Assembly (NCBI GenBank): GCA_955651875.1
Contig: CATPAP010000252.1
Span: forward strand, 1-15,127
Length of the DNA stretch: 15,127 bases
From: Candidatus Dormiibacterota bacterium
Lineage (GTDB): Bacteria > Chloroflexota > Dormibacteria > Aeolococcales > Aeolococcaceae
Direction: 5' to 3'
The notes beneath the pieces were generated by a model. The model was not told the DNA's origin. It saw only the letters and a program-made list of their open reading frames with translations, and made no database searches. This document shows positions 6,258-13,173 of the stretch, in pieces (the first letter of the stretch is position 1; each line of letters starts with the position of its first letter). The position numbers and the translations under genes are program-made.

Positions 6258-7703
6258 GTGAGGAGATTCGCGGCGCGCCCACGACGGGGCGGGGAGAGAG
6301 CGCGCGGCCCCCGCACCACGGCCGCCGTCGCGCTGGCGGTGATCGCCTCGGTGGCCTGGTTCGAGCTGCCGGTGGCGGCACTGACCACCACCGTCCCCCA
6401 GGCCGATCGCCCCGCGGCCAGCTGGGACCTGTCGTGGCTGTCGGTTCGCGATCGCCACATCGTTGACGAGGCAGGACGCATCGTCGTGCTGCGCGGGTTC
6501 AACACCTCGACGCTGCTCGAGCAGAGCGTGCTGCGCTCGCCGCTCGACGACGGCGATGCCACCATGATGGAGCGCGACGGTTTCGACGTCGTGCGACTGG
6601 CCATCTCCTGGGGGCGGCTCGAACCACAGCGCGGCCACTGGGACAGCAGCTACTTCGACGCCATCGCGGCCACCGTGCAGCTGCTCAACAGCCACCACAT
6701 CTACGCCGTCCTCGACATGCACTTCCTCGACTGGAGCGCCGCATTCGGCGGGTCCGGGGCGCCGGCATGGGCCGCGCTGCCGCTCGCTCCCAATCTCCAC
6801 CTCCCAGCTCTTGGAGACTGGCAGCGACATCTCTCGCCCGCGATCATCGGGGCGAACACGTACTTCTGGCTGTCGCCCGACTGGCAGTCGGACTTCATGC
6901 AGTCGTGGCAGCGACTTGCCCAGCGTTTCCGGGGGGACAGCGGCGTGGCCGGCTACGACCTCTACAACGAGCCCCACGCCATCCCGCTGCCGCCCATCCG
7001 GTTCGAGCGCGACTTCATGTGGCCGCTCTACGCGCACACCATCGATGCAATCGGCGCCGTCGACCCCAACCATCTCTTCATCGTCGAGGCGGAGCTGATC
7101 GGCAGTTACGGCACCACCATCGTTCCGCTGCAGGCACCCAACCTCGTGTACTCGCCGCATGAGTACACCGGTTCGCTGGTACCACCAACGTTCGACGGCA
7201 ATCACGTGCCGCTTGACGAACATGTCAACCAAGGTGCCGGCGAGGCGAGACGGGTGCCGGCGGCGCTGTGGGTCGGCGAGTGGGGGATGTCGGCGACTCA
7301 GGCGGGGGTGACGACCTGGATCGACGACGCGCTGGACGCCTTCGACTCCGCGGGCGCGGGCTGGGCGTGGTGGCAGTGGCGCGAGGACTCGTCGTGGGGC
7401 ATCCGCGACAGCGCGGGGCACACCGACCCCGCCCTGCTCAGGCACCTGGCCCGGCCGTACGTGGCGGCGACGCCCGCCGGCATTTCCATCGCTGCTGTCA
7501 AGGCCGGCGGAGGCCTGCTTGCGATGACCGTGGATTCGTCGTACAAGGGAACGGACATCGACGTGGCATGGCCGGCTGCGCTGGATGGCCCTCCACAGGT
7601 GAGCTCGACGTGCACGCTGGAGAGTCGGTGGGACGCGACGACCGCGCGACTGTCGATCAGCGCGGTGGCATCATCGGCGTCCTGCACGATCGCGGTCACG
7701 TAG
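6258..7703 (+). CDS. Secreted GH5 glycoside hydrolase, endoglycoceramidase-like
   Basis: This retaining glycosidase of family GH5 is predicted to be exported. Starting at GTG 6258 it is 481 residues. It has an Arg-rich n-region (1-21), a hydrophobic core (22-35) and a likely signal cleavage after VAA (39-41). The TIM barrel starts at VLRGFNTS (about 78-84). Catalytic residues are visible: acid/base E238 in YDLYNEPH and nucleophile E341 in WVGEWGM. Supporting residues are DMH (153-155) and H301 in SPHEY. A Cys-containing beta-rich tail (about 405-481) resembles the C-terminal sandwich of endoglycoceramidases, which cut glycans from ceramide. Substrate remains uncertain; other GH5 beta-glycosidases are possible. 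The in-frame extension to 6120 runs back across the MarR promoter and into the MarR gene, so I reject it. No clear SD is seen at GTG. The exporter gene follows after 2 nt. Confidence 0.88.
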   Translation: MRRFAARPRRGGERARGPRTTAAVALAVIASVAWFELPVAALTTTVPQADRPAASWDLSWLSVRDRHIVDEAGRIVVLRGFNTSTLLEQSVLRSPLDDGDATMMERDGFDVVRLAISWGRLEPQRGHWDSSYFDAIAATVQLLNSHHIYAVLDMHFLDWSAAFGGSGAPAWAALPLAPNLHLPALGDWQRHLSPAIIGANTYFWLSPDWQSDFMQSWQRLAQRFRGDSGVAGYDLYNEPHAIPLPPIRFERDFMWPLYAHTIDAIGAVDPNHLFIVEAELIGSYGTTIVPLQAPNLVYSPHEYTGSLVPPTFDGNHVPLDEHVNQGAGEARRVPAALWVGEWGMSATQAGVTTWIDDALDAFDSAGAGWAWWQWREDSSWGIRDSAGHTDPALLRHLARPYVAATPAGISIAAVKAGGGLLAMTVDSSYKGTDIDVAWPAALDGPPQVSSTCTLESRWDATTARLSISAVASSASCTIAVT

Positions 7704-7705
7704 GG

Positions 7706-8998
7706 ATGGTGAGGAGGATCGGAGCCTCGCGTCCGGAGTCCCTGTGGCGACACCGCAACTTCCGCCTGCTGTGGATCGGCCAGACCATCAGCGAAGCCGG
7801 TAGCGGTGTGTCGTACCTCGCGATTCCCCTGGTGGCAGTGATCTCGCTGCACGCCGGCGCGTTCGCGGTGGGCCTGCTCGGCACCCTCCAATTCCTCCCG
7901 TTCCTGCTCGTCGGGCTGCCTGCCGGCGTGTGGGTGGACCGACTGCCACGACGCGCCGTGATGGTGGTGGCCGACGCCGGACGGATGCTGGCGCTCGGCA
8001 GCATCCCGGTCGTCGCCGTCCTTGGTCACCTCACCCTGGTGCAGCTGTACGCGGTCGGTTTCGGCACCGGCGTCCTGACGGTGTTTTTCGACGTCGCCTA
8101 CCAGTCGTTCCTACCGGCGCTGGTCCCGCGCGAGCGGCTGGCCGAGGGCAACAGCCGCCTGGAGTTCACGCGGGCGACGACGGAGGTGATCTCACCGGGC
8201 GTCGGTGGTGTGCTGGTGCGGGCCATGGGTCCACCGATCGCGGTGTCTATCGACGCGGTGAGCTACCTGGCTTCAGTGGTGTTCCTGCTCAGGGTCCGGA
8301 TGCCGCGAGAGGCCCGGCACGCGCCGGTGGGACGCAGCATGCTGCGCGAGCTGCGCGAGGGCGTCAGTTACGTCGTGCGCCAACCGTTGTTGCGCGCGGT
8401 GGCGATATCGATCGCCGTGTTCAACGTTGCGGCCAACGCCGTCAACGCGATTCTCATCCTCTATGCGGTGCGCGACCTTGGGCTGAGTCCTGCGGTGATC
8501 GGGTTCTGGTTCTCGGTGGGCAGCATCACCTCGCCCGCGGGCGCAGCGCTGGCGTCACGCCTGGCACGCCGCGTCGGTACCGGCCCGGCGATCATTGTTC
8601 TGGCGTGCATGGAGGCCGTGGCCTATCTCCCCATCGCTTTGGCCCCTCGCGCGTTTCCGCTTCCACTGCTCATCTGCTCGGGACTGCTCGGCGGGCCGGG
8701 AGGTGTCGGCTACAACGTCCTGCAGGTGAGCCTGCGTCAGTCGATCACGCCGCCGCGCCTCTTGGGACGAATGAACGCGACCATGCGCTTCTTCGTGTGG
8801 GGGACGATCCCGCTCGGTGCCTTTGTTGGCGGCCTCACCGGCTCTGCGATCGGGCTGCACAACACCATCTGGCTGTTCGCGATCGCCGCGGTGTTCACAC
8901 CGCTCCCGCTCCTTCTGTCTGCGGTCCGGACCCTGCGCGACGTTGGCCCTCTGACTCCGCCGAGCGAGCCTGACCTGCTGCTGGAGGCGGCTCGCTGA
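7706..8998 (+). CDS. MFS exporter, EntS/macrolide-efflux-like (second copy)
   Basis: The product is 430 residues with about 12 hydrophobic helices. It opens with ESLWRHRNFRLLWIGQTISEAGSGVSYLAIPLV, the usual start of MFS_3/EntS-like exporters. The motif-A loop GLPAGVWVDRLPRR is at 70-83, with FDVAYQSFLPALVPRERLAEGNSRLE in the middle. ATG 7706 begins 2 nt after the glycosidase stop and has no strong SD, which points to coupled translation. The frame stays open far upstream inside the glycosidase gene, but that part is out of register with any transporter family. It belongs to the same family as the exporter at 4417-5715 on the other side of the shared regulatory region. The cargo is unknown. 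Confidence 0.9.
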   Translation: MVRRIGASRPESLWRHRNFRLLWIGQTISEAGSGVSYLAIPLVAVISLHAGAFAVGLLGTLQFLPFLLVGLPAGVWVDRLPRRAVMVVADAGRMLALGSIPVVAVLGHLTLVQLYAVGFGTGVLTVFFDVAYQSFLPALVPRERLAEGNSRLEFTRATTEVISPGVGGVLVRAMGPPIAVSIDAVSYLASVVFLLRVRMPREARHAPVGRSMLRELREGVSYVVRQPLLRAVAISIAVFNVAANAVNAILILYAVRDLGLSPAVIGFWFSVGSITSPAGAALASRLARRVGTGPAIIVLACMEAVAYLPIALAPRAFPLPLLICSGLLGGPGGVGYNVLQVSLRQSITPPRLLGRMNATMRFFVWGTIPLGAFVGGLTGSAIGLHNTIWLFAIAAVFTPLPLLLSAVRTLRDVGPLTPPSEPDLLLEAAR

Positions 8999-9024
8999 GC
9001 GAAAGTGTGTCTCGCGCGGCCGCG

Positions 9025-9183
9025 TCAGCGGCGGCGCAGCACGTCGGCGAGCGCGGCCGCGCTGAGGGCCGCGCCAGCGAAGACTCGTGGGCTGTTGATG
9101 CGGTGACGCAGGTGCACCGCGAGCATTGCCGCGTTGGCGCCGACGACCGCGCCGGCGAGCGCCACCTGCGTGGTGATCTGCAC
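9025..9183 (-). CDS. Small hydrophobic protein, 52 residues
   Basis: The reverse strand has a strong ribosome binding site (GGAGGGAG) before GTG 9183-9181 and an ORF of 52 residues ending at TGA 9027-9025. It begins MQITTQVALAGAVVGAN and has two hydrophobic segments (about 7-23 and 34-48). They are separated by a basic loop (HLRHRINSPR), and the protein ends in LRRR. This fits a small two-helix membrane protein with positively charged loops. It lies 14 nt downstream of the PIG-L deacetylase and is probably cotranscribed with it. I recognise no family. Confidence 0.6.
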   Translation of the reverse strand: MQITTQVALAGAVVGANAAMLAVHLRHRINSPRVFAGAALSAAALADVLRRR

Positions 9184-9197
9184 TGCTCCCTCCTCGA

Positions 9198-9917
9198 TCA
9201 GCCGGTGGGGACGCGCAGGAAGCTCTCCGCGCTGCGTCCCTCACCGAGCCCGTTCTGCTCCGCGTTGAGACGCGCCCAGCCGCGGATGCGCTCGGCGAGA
9301 TCGTCCCAGTTCTCGTACTGACTGGCGTGACACTTGAGCGCCGCGAGCTTGCGCTCGATGGTGTCGGTGATGTCGACGACGGTGTCGCCCTTCATCACCG
9401 CCATGAGGTAGACCTCAGCGACCGAATGAGGTTCCAGGCCCTCCTGCTCGAGCAGCTCGATGTGCGCGAAGGGGTTGCGTGCGTCAGGGTAGACCGCGCA
9501 CAGGGCCGCTTCCCCCGCGGCGAGGTGGTCCGGGTGGCTCGCGAAGATGCGCTGATAGTTGCGCTCGGGCGACTGGGTCACGACGCGCTGCGGTTTCTTG
9601 ATGCGGATCACCCGGCTGATGTCGCGGCGCAGCTCGATGGTCGGCTGGACCTTCCCGTCCGGATGACCGAGGAAGGTGATGTCGCTGACGCCCACCGCGG
9701 CGGCCGCAGCTGTCTGCTCGCGACGGCGGAGCTTGGCCAGATCGGCGCGGCTGACGGCGCGATCCGAGCCACCTGCGTCGCCGTCGGTGACGATGCAGTA
9801 CGACACCTCGCGACCTTCTGACGTCCAGCGCGCGGTGCTGCCAGCGCAGCCGAAGTCGCAGTCATCGGGATGAGCGACGACCACGAGGATGCGTTCGGCG
9901 GAGTCGTTCTCGGGCAC
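9198..9917 (-). CDS. PIG-L/LmbE-family zinc deacetylase
   Basis: Read from GTG 9917 this is a 239-residue metal-dependent N-deacetylase of the PIG-L (LmbE) family, which includes the mycothiol enzymes MshB and Mca. The motif AHPDDCD carries zinc ligands H16 and D19 and the general base D18. The second motif SHPDH supplies H131. TDGDAGG (44-50) is also family-typical. Probable substrates are N-acetylglucosamine-linked small molecules; which one cannot be read. A longer frame opens at GTG 10052, but its extra N-terminus is low-complexity and overlaps a divergent promoter-like box, so VPENDSAERILVVVAHPDD is the better start. A TACCAT box lies 8 nt before GTG 9917 and there is no SD, so a leaderless mRNA is possible. 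The small membrane protein follows it. Confidence 0.88.
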   Translation of the reverse strand: MPENDSAERILVVVAHPDDCDFGCAGSTARWTSEGREVSYCIVTDGDAGGSDRAVSRADLAKLRRREQTAAAAAVGVSDITFLGHPDGKVQPTIELRRDISRVIRIKKPQRVVTQSPERNYQRIFASHPDHLAAGEAALCAVYPDARNPFAHIELLEQEGLEPHSVAEVYLMAVMKGDTVVDITDTIERKLAALKCHASQYENWDDLAERIRGWARLNAEQNGLGEGRSAESFLRVPTG

Positions 9918-9925
9918 GGCCGTGG

Positions 9926-9931
9926 ATGGTA
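9926..9931 (-). promoter_or_regulatory. Possible -10 box of the deacetylase gene
   Basis: The reverse strand reads TACCAT (a TANNNT box) ending 8 nt before GTG 9917. There is no recognisable -35 box and no SD, consistent with a leaderless transcript in a high-GC actinomycete. Short motif, so moderate to low certainty. Confidence 0.35.
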
Positions 9932-9974
9932 GCGGAGCCCCCGACGGCGGCGGCCTGGCGCACCGGACGCACCC

Positions 9975-9980
9975 TAGACT
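9975..9980 (+). promoter_or_regulatory. -10 box TAGACT of a leaderless transcript
   Basis: TAGACT is followed by GGGGCC and then GTG 9987, a 6-nt spacing. The same TAGACTGGG word stands 7 nt before the ATG of the DUF2277 gene (14281-14286, reverse strand), which supports a real promoter class rather than chance. Confidence 0.5.
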
Positions 9981-9986
9981 GGGGCC

Positions 9987-10112
9987 GTGACACAGTCCAC
10001 CGACGGTGGCCAGGTGCTGCGGCGCCTCGAGGCGCGCCCGAAACCACGCCACCGGACACCACGAGGGCGGCTCGATCGAGCTGAACGGGCCGACGTTCGA
10101 CTGACCCTATGA
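9987..10112 (+). CDS. Small leaderless ORF, 41 residues, possibly a truncated gene
   Basis: GTG 9987 lies 6 nt after a TAGACT box. The ORF begins MTQSTDGGQVLRRLEARPK, is rich in Arg, and ends at TGA 10110-10112. The +1 frame over the second half reads ARNHATGHHEGGSIELNGPTFD and stops at TGA 10101-10103. This looks more like a natural protein C-terminus than the Arg-rich end in frame. The ORF may therefore be a shortened, frameshifted gene whose start and end are in different frames. I do not recognise a family in either version. Its stop lies inside the -10 box of the next transcript. Confidence 0.35.
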   Translation: MTQSTDGGQVLRRLEARPKPRHRTPRGRLDRAERADVRLTL

Positions 10113-10113
10113 T
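10108..10113 (+). promoter_or_regulatory. -10 box TATGAT before the DUF2236 leader
   Basis: TATGAT matches the -10 consensus at five of six positions and is followed by 7 nt and GTG 10121, the geometry of a leaderless start. No -35 consensus is seen, which is common for actinobacterial promoters. Confidence 0.5.
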
Positions 10114-10120
10114 CAACCAC

Positions 10121-10156
10121 GTGGGACAGCGAGCATGGCACCGGCGGGCGGCCTGA
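10121..10156 (+). CDS. Leaderless 11-codon leader ORF upstream of DUF2236
   Basis: GTG 10121 lies 7 nt after TATGAT. The ORF encodes MGQRAWHRRAA and stops at TGA 10154-10156, just 3 nt before the GTG of the DUF2236 gene. That gene has no SD and an in-frame stop immediately upstream, so ribosomes ending here could reinitiate on it. Short leaderless leader ORFs are known in mycobacteria. The peptide itself is probably not functional. Confidence 0.4.
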   Translation: MGQRAWHRRAA

Positions 10157-10159
10157 CAC

Positions 10160-11104
10160 GTGCGCATCCCTGGCGCGGCCGACTTGTCGAACGCCATTGG
10201 AGCACTGCTGCCGTCAGCTCGCCGATCACTCCCCATCTCTGACACGGCGCCCGACCCGGGGCTCTTCGGACCAGGCTCGGTCACCTGGCGCGTCATGGCG
10301 GAACCGCGCTTGATGCTCGGGGCCGGCCGGGCGTTGCTCATGCAGGCGGCACACCCGCTTGTGGCTGAGGGCGCCATTGAGCACAGCGTCTACGCCACCG
10401 ACCCGTTCGGCCGGTTCGAGCGCACCGTCGAATGGGTCACGGTGATGTGCTTTGGAACCACGGCCGAGGCGAAGCGCGCCGCACGAGAGGTCAACCGCCT
10501 CCACGCCGCGGTCGAGGGGCGGCTCAAGAGTGGGCACGGCACCAGCGCCGTTCCCGGGGGTTCGCGGTACAGCGGTCGCGACCCAGAGCTGCTGCGGTGG
10601 GTCCACGCCACCTTCGTGGACACGATGCTCGTGACCCACGACGCTTTCGTCGGCGGCCTCTCCGAGGACGAGGGCGATGCATTCGTGCGCGAGTGGCACA
10701 CCGTCGCGGCGCTGATGGGCGTGCCCAGACGGTCGCTGTGGGACAGCCGTGCGGAGCTCAGGGACTATGTGAGCCGGCAGACCGGGCCTAACGGCGCGGT
10801 GCAACCCGGTGACGGCTCCCGACTCGTGGCCCGGACCGTCCTCGACCCGCCGGTCTCGTCGGCGGCGATGAGCCCGGTCTGGGCGCTGGTGACCTTCGCG
10901 ACCGTCGGCCTCATTCCCCCCTCGATGCGCCGCGTCTATGGAGTCCGCTGGACGCCGGCCCATGCGGCCGCCCACCGCGCGCTCGCCCTCGGGCTGCGCA
11001 GCGGCCGCATCGCGCTTCCCCGCCGGCTCAGGGTGTCTCCCGTGCACGACCGCGCCAAAGCCCGCGCAGAGGGCCGTCTCGAGAGCGCAGCCGGGGTCGC
11101 CTGA
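10160..11104 (+). CDS. DUF2236 / MpaB-like oxygenase family protein
   Basis: The product is 314 residues and matches the DUF2236 family, which includes the fungal MpaB oxygenase and, more distantly, heme-dependent latex-clearing protein Lcp. Landmarks are FGPGSVTWRV (36-45), LLMQAAHP (59-66), YATDPFGRFERT (78-89), H115 in VNRLHAAVEG, and YSGRDPELLRWVHATFVD (137-154) with H149. Conserved His and Arg residues are thought to hold a heme b. The reaction is probably oxidative cleavage of a lipophilic substrate, but this is inferred from relatives. GTG 10160 is the first possible start because TGA 10154-10156 is in frame; it has no SD, so it probably depends on the leader ORF upstream. No downstream gene is close enough to form an operon with certainty. 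Confidence 0.87.
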   Translation: MRIPGAADLSNAIGALLPSARRSLPISDTAPDPGLFGPGSVTWRVMAEPRLMLGAGRALLMQAAHPLVAEGAIEHSVYATDPFGRFERTVEWVTVMCFGTTAEAKRAAREVNRLHAAVEGRLKSGHGTSAVPGGSRYSGRDPELLRWVHATFVDTMLVTHDAFVGGLSEDEGDAFVREWHTVAALMGVPRRSLWDSRAELRDYVSRQTGPNGAVQPGDGSRLVARTVLDPPVSSAAMSPVWALVTFATVGLIPPSMRRVYGVRWTPAHAAAHRALALGLRSGRIALPRRLRVSPVHDRAKARAEGRLESAAGVA

Positions 11105-11241
11105 GGCGGTCCGCAGGGGTCGCTGGTGGCACTCTGCCTCCAAATACGTTAATATGTAAGCTGATAGCCGAGGTGTAATGAGCGCGCTCGGCGGGAAGGG
11201 CTCCTCGCTGCGAGGACGCGCCCATGCAGGAGGTGACGGAC
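11105..11241 (+). promoter_or_regulatory. Leader region of the YggT-like gene with AT-rich patch
   Basis: These 137 bases separate DUF2236 from the YggT-like start. An AT-rich island around 11141-11160 contains TACGTT and TAATAT, either of which could be a -10 box, but no -35 consensus is seen. A small hairpin (TCCTC 11202-11206, GAGGA 11212-11216) and the strong SD AGGAGGTG follow. Confidence 0.3.
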
Positions 11242-11712
11242 ATGGACCCAGCCGAGGGTCAGAAAGAGAGGGTGGCCACCGGCGACAGCGTCGCACCGAC
11301 CGGAACGGCTCCGCCCGTCGCCGCGGCGCCCTACAGTTCGGCGGCGCCTGCTGCTCCGGTCGCCGCGCGGTCTGGGCCGCAGAGCAGCCGCGTCGGGGGG
11401 TCCCCGGTCGGCTCCCGGCTGATCCAACTGGTGTGGCTGATCGCAGGTGTTGTCGACGCCATCCTCGCGCTTGACTTCATCTTCAAGGCCGTTGGTGCGA
11501 ACAACACCGGTTTCGCCCACTACATCTACCGCCTCGGCGGCTGGCTCGCGGCTCCATTCAACGGCATCTTCACCAACACGGCCGTGGCCAACGGTACGGT
11601 GATCCACTGGGCGGATGTGCTCGCGGTGGTCGTTTACACGATCGCGGCCTGGATCGTCACCAAGCTGGTGAGCATCCTCGCCACCCCGCGGACGGGCGTC
11701 AACGCCGGCTGA
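11242..11712 (+). CDS. YggT-like membrane protein with Pro/Ala-rich N-terminus
   Basis: From ATG 11242 the product is 156 residues. The first 55 or so are Pro/Ala/Ser/Gly-rich and probably disordered. The rest has two clear membrane helices (about 60-80, LIQLVWLIAGVVDAILALDF, and about 122-146, ADVLAVVVYTIAAWIVTKLV). They are joined by a segment containing LGGWLAAPFNGIF, which resembles the YggT family seen near division and secretion genes. The YggT match is tentative. A textbook SD (AGGAGGTG, 6 nt spacing) fixes this start; the earlier ATG 11224 lies just upstream of that SD and is less likely. A strong terminator follows, so the gene ends its own transcript. Function in the family is poorly known; osmotic-stress roles have been suggested. 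Confidence 0.75.
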   Translation: MDPAEGQKERVATGDSVAPTGTAPPVAAAPYSSAAPAAPVAARSGPQSSRVGGSPVGSRLIQLVWLIAGVVDAILALDFIFKAVGANNTGFAHYIYRLGGWLAAPFNGIFTNTAVANGTVIHWADVLAVVVYTIAAWIVTKLVSILATPRTGVNAG

Positions 11713-11733
11713 CCGACAGACCCTCCCTTCCCG

Positions 11734-11773
11734 GAGGCCCGGCCCCATTTGTGCGGCCGGGCCTCTCCCTTTT
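11734..11773 (+). terminator. Intrinsic terminator after the YggT-like gene
   Basis: GAGGCCCGGCC (11734-11744) pairs perfectly with GGCCGGGCCTC (11755-11765), giving an 11-bp GC-rich stem with a 10-nt loop. It is followed by TCCCTTTT (11766-11773). It begins 22 nt after the stop codon. This is the clearest terminator in the window. Confidence 0.9.
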
Positions 11774-11786
11774 GTGCGTCGCTGAT

Positions 11787-11817
11787 TTGACGGGCACGGA
11801 CCGCCCGAGAGGACAAT
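11787..11817 (+). promoter_or_regulatory. Possible promoter of the SDR gene
   Basis: TTGACG (11787-11792) and GACAAT (11812-11817) resemble -35 and -10 boxes, but the 19-nt spacing is longer than ideal. The pair lies between the terminator and the SDR start, where a promoter is needed. Confidence 0.25.
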
Positions 11818-11847
11818 CGCCGGCGTTGACGTGAAGGAGGTCATGCC

Positions 11848-13173
11848 ATGGATCGGGCCGCAGTCGTGGTCACGGGCGCGTCGACGGGCATCGGCAGGGC
11901 CACCGCGCTCCACCTCGACGCACTCGGGCTGAGCGTGTTCGCCGGCGTGCGCCGGGAGCAGGACGGCGAGAGCCTCCGGCGCGAGTCGAGCAGCCGGCTC
12001 ACCCCGGTGCGCCTCGACGTCACCGACGCCTCACAGGTGGCAGAGGTGGCGCGATTGGTCGCCGAGGCGGTGCGGGATGCGCGGCTGGTCGGCATCGTCA
12101 ACAACGCCGGCATCGCCGTGGCCGGCCCGACGGAGTTCGTGCCACTCGACCAGTGGCGCCGGCAGCTTGAGATCAACGTCCTCGGGGCGGTTGCCATGGT
12201 GCAGGCCTTCGCGCCGCTGCTGCGCCTGAATGCCGGCCGGATCGTCACCATCGGCTCGCTCGCCGGCCGGCTTGCGCAGCCCATTGCCGCCCCGTACTGC
12301 GCCAGCAAGCACGCGCTGGAGGCGATCAGCGACGCACTCCGACTCGAACTGCGCCCGTGGGGCATCTCGGTGTCACTCATCCAGCCCGGCGCGGTGAAGA
12401 CCCCGATCTGGGACAAGGGGTTGCGTGCCGGTGAGGAACTGCTCCGCAACGCTCCACCCGAGGTGATGACCCTGTACGGCGCTGCCGTCGAGATCGCCAG
12501 CAAGGTGGCCGCGCATGAGAACGAGACGGGCGTCGATCCGATCGAGGTCGCGCGCGCGGTGGAGCACGCGCTGCTCTCGTCGCGGCCTCGTACGCGCTAC
12601 CCGGTCGGCCGGCAGGCGAAGCTGCTGATCCCGCTGTCGCGCCTCCTGCCCGACCGTCTCAAGGACGAGCTGCTTCTCCGGGCTGCCGCGCACGCCGGCC
12701 GCCACGGCCGGGTCGTCCAGGGGCCGCTCGGGGGCGGCTGCGCACGCTTGACCGATTGGACAACCGTGGCACAAACCGCGAGGATGGCCGGGTGCGCCAG
12801 CGCCGGGGAACGTTCAGCGGGGTTCGCGGCACCCCCATCGCACACCGCGAATGGCTGCCGGACGGTGACGCGCGCGGCACCGTGGTCATCGCGCACGGGA
12901 TCAACGAGCACGGTGGACGCTACGCCCATGTCGCGCAGAGATTGGCGCGCGACGGCTGGGTGGTCGCCGCTCTCGACCACAGGGGTCACGGGCTGTCGGG
13001 CGGACGTCGCGCGGCGGTGGAACGCTTCGACGACTGGGTCGCCGACCTCGACCGCTACGTCCGCGAGGTGCTCGTCGCCGCGCCGCGGCCGCTCTTTCTG
13101 CTCGGCCACAGCCTCGGTGGCCTTATCGCCACCGTGTACGCGCTGCGTCACCACGACGCGCTCGACGGACTGA
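11848..13173 (+). CDS. Short-chain dehydrogenase/reductase with aberrant 3' extension
   Basis: This NAD(P)-dependent oxidoreductase has a classical SDR fold. The cofactor motif TGASTGIG is at 9-16, NNAG at 85-88, catalytic S137, and Y150/K154 in YCASKHALE; N110 completes the tetrad. PGAVKTPIW (180-188) is the post-catalytic loop. The SD AGGAGG lies 7 nt before ATG 11848. SDRs of this type end near residue 280-300 (here LLLRAAAHAGRHGR at 276-288). The frame instead stays open to 13173, giving 441 residues. The last 140 are Ser/Arg/Thr-rich and lie in a shadow frame of the next gene. A one-base frameshift near 12710-12745 would end the protein at TGA 12749-12751, 41 nt before the hydrolase GTG. 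I regard residues 1-290 as the real enzyme. Substrate unknown. Confidence 0.82.
   Translation: MDRAAVVVTGASTGIGRATALHLDALGLSVFAGVRREQDGESLRRESSSRLTPVRLDVTDASQVAEVARLVAEAVRDARLVGIVNNAGIAVAGPTEFVPLDQWRRQLEINVLGAVAMVQAFAPLLRLNAGRIVTIGSLAGRLAQPIAAPYCASKHALEAISDALRLELRPWGISVSLIQPGAVKTPIWDKGLRAGEELLRNAPPEVMTLYGAAVEIASKVAAHENETGVDPIEVARAVEHALLSSRPRTRYPVGRQAKLLIPLSRLLPDRLKDELLLRAAAHAGRHGRVVQGPLGGGCARLTDWTTVAQTARMAGCASAGERSAGFAAPPSHTANGCRTVTRAAPWSSRTGSTSTVDATPMSRRDWRATAGWSPLSTTGVTGCRADVARRWNASTTGSPTSTATSARCSSPRRGRSFCSATASVALSPPCTRCVTTTRSTD

Noticed and set aside
5889..7445. 518-residue open frame on the minus strand opposite the GH5 gene
   Set aside because: It is Arg/Gly/Pro-rich, resembles no family and is antisense to a gene with clear catalytic motifs. 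Long shadow frames are common at this GC content.
7268..7705. Upstream extension of the second MFS exporter inside the GH5 gene
   Set aside because: The extra residues are an out-of-frame reading of GH5 sequence, and exporter homology begins at about 7730.
9015..9024. CGCGGCCGCG palindrome between convergent genes
   Set aside because: A 10-bp GC palindrome is expected by chance in this composition, and there is no T-run to make it a terminator.
9918..10052. N-terminal extension of the PIG-L deacetylase to GTG 10052
   Set aside because: The 45 added residues are unlike the family, which begins shortly before AHPDD, and they cross the divergent promoter-like box at 9975.
11149..11913. Minus-strand 254-residue frame over the YggT-like gene and terminator
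   Set aside because: It crosses a strong intrinsic terminator and has no recognisable protein features.
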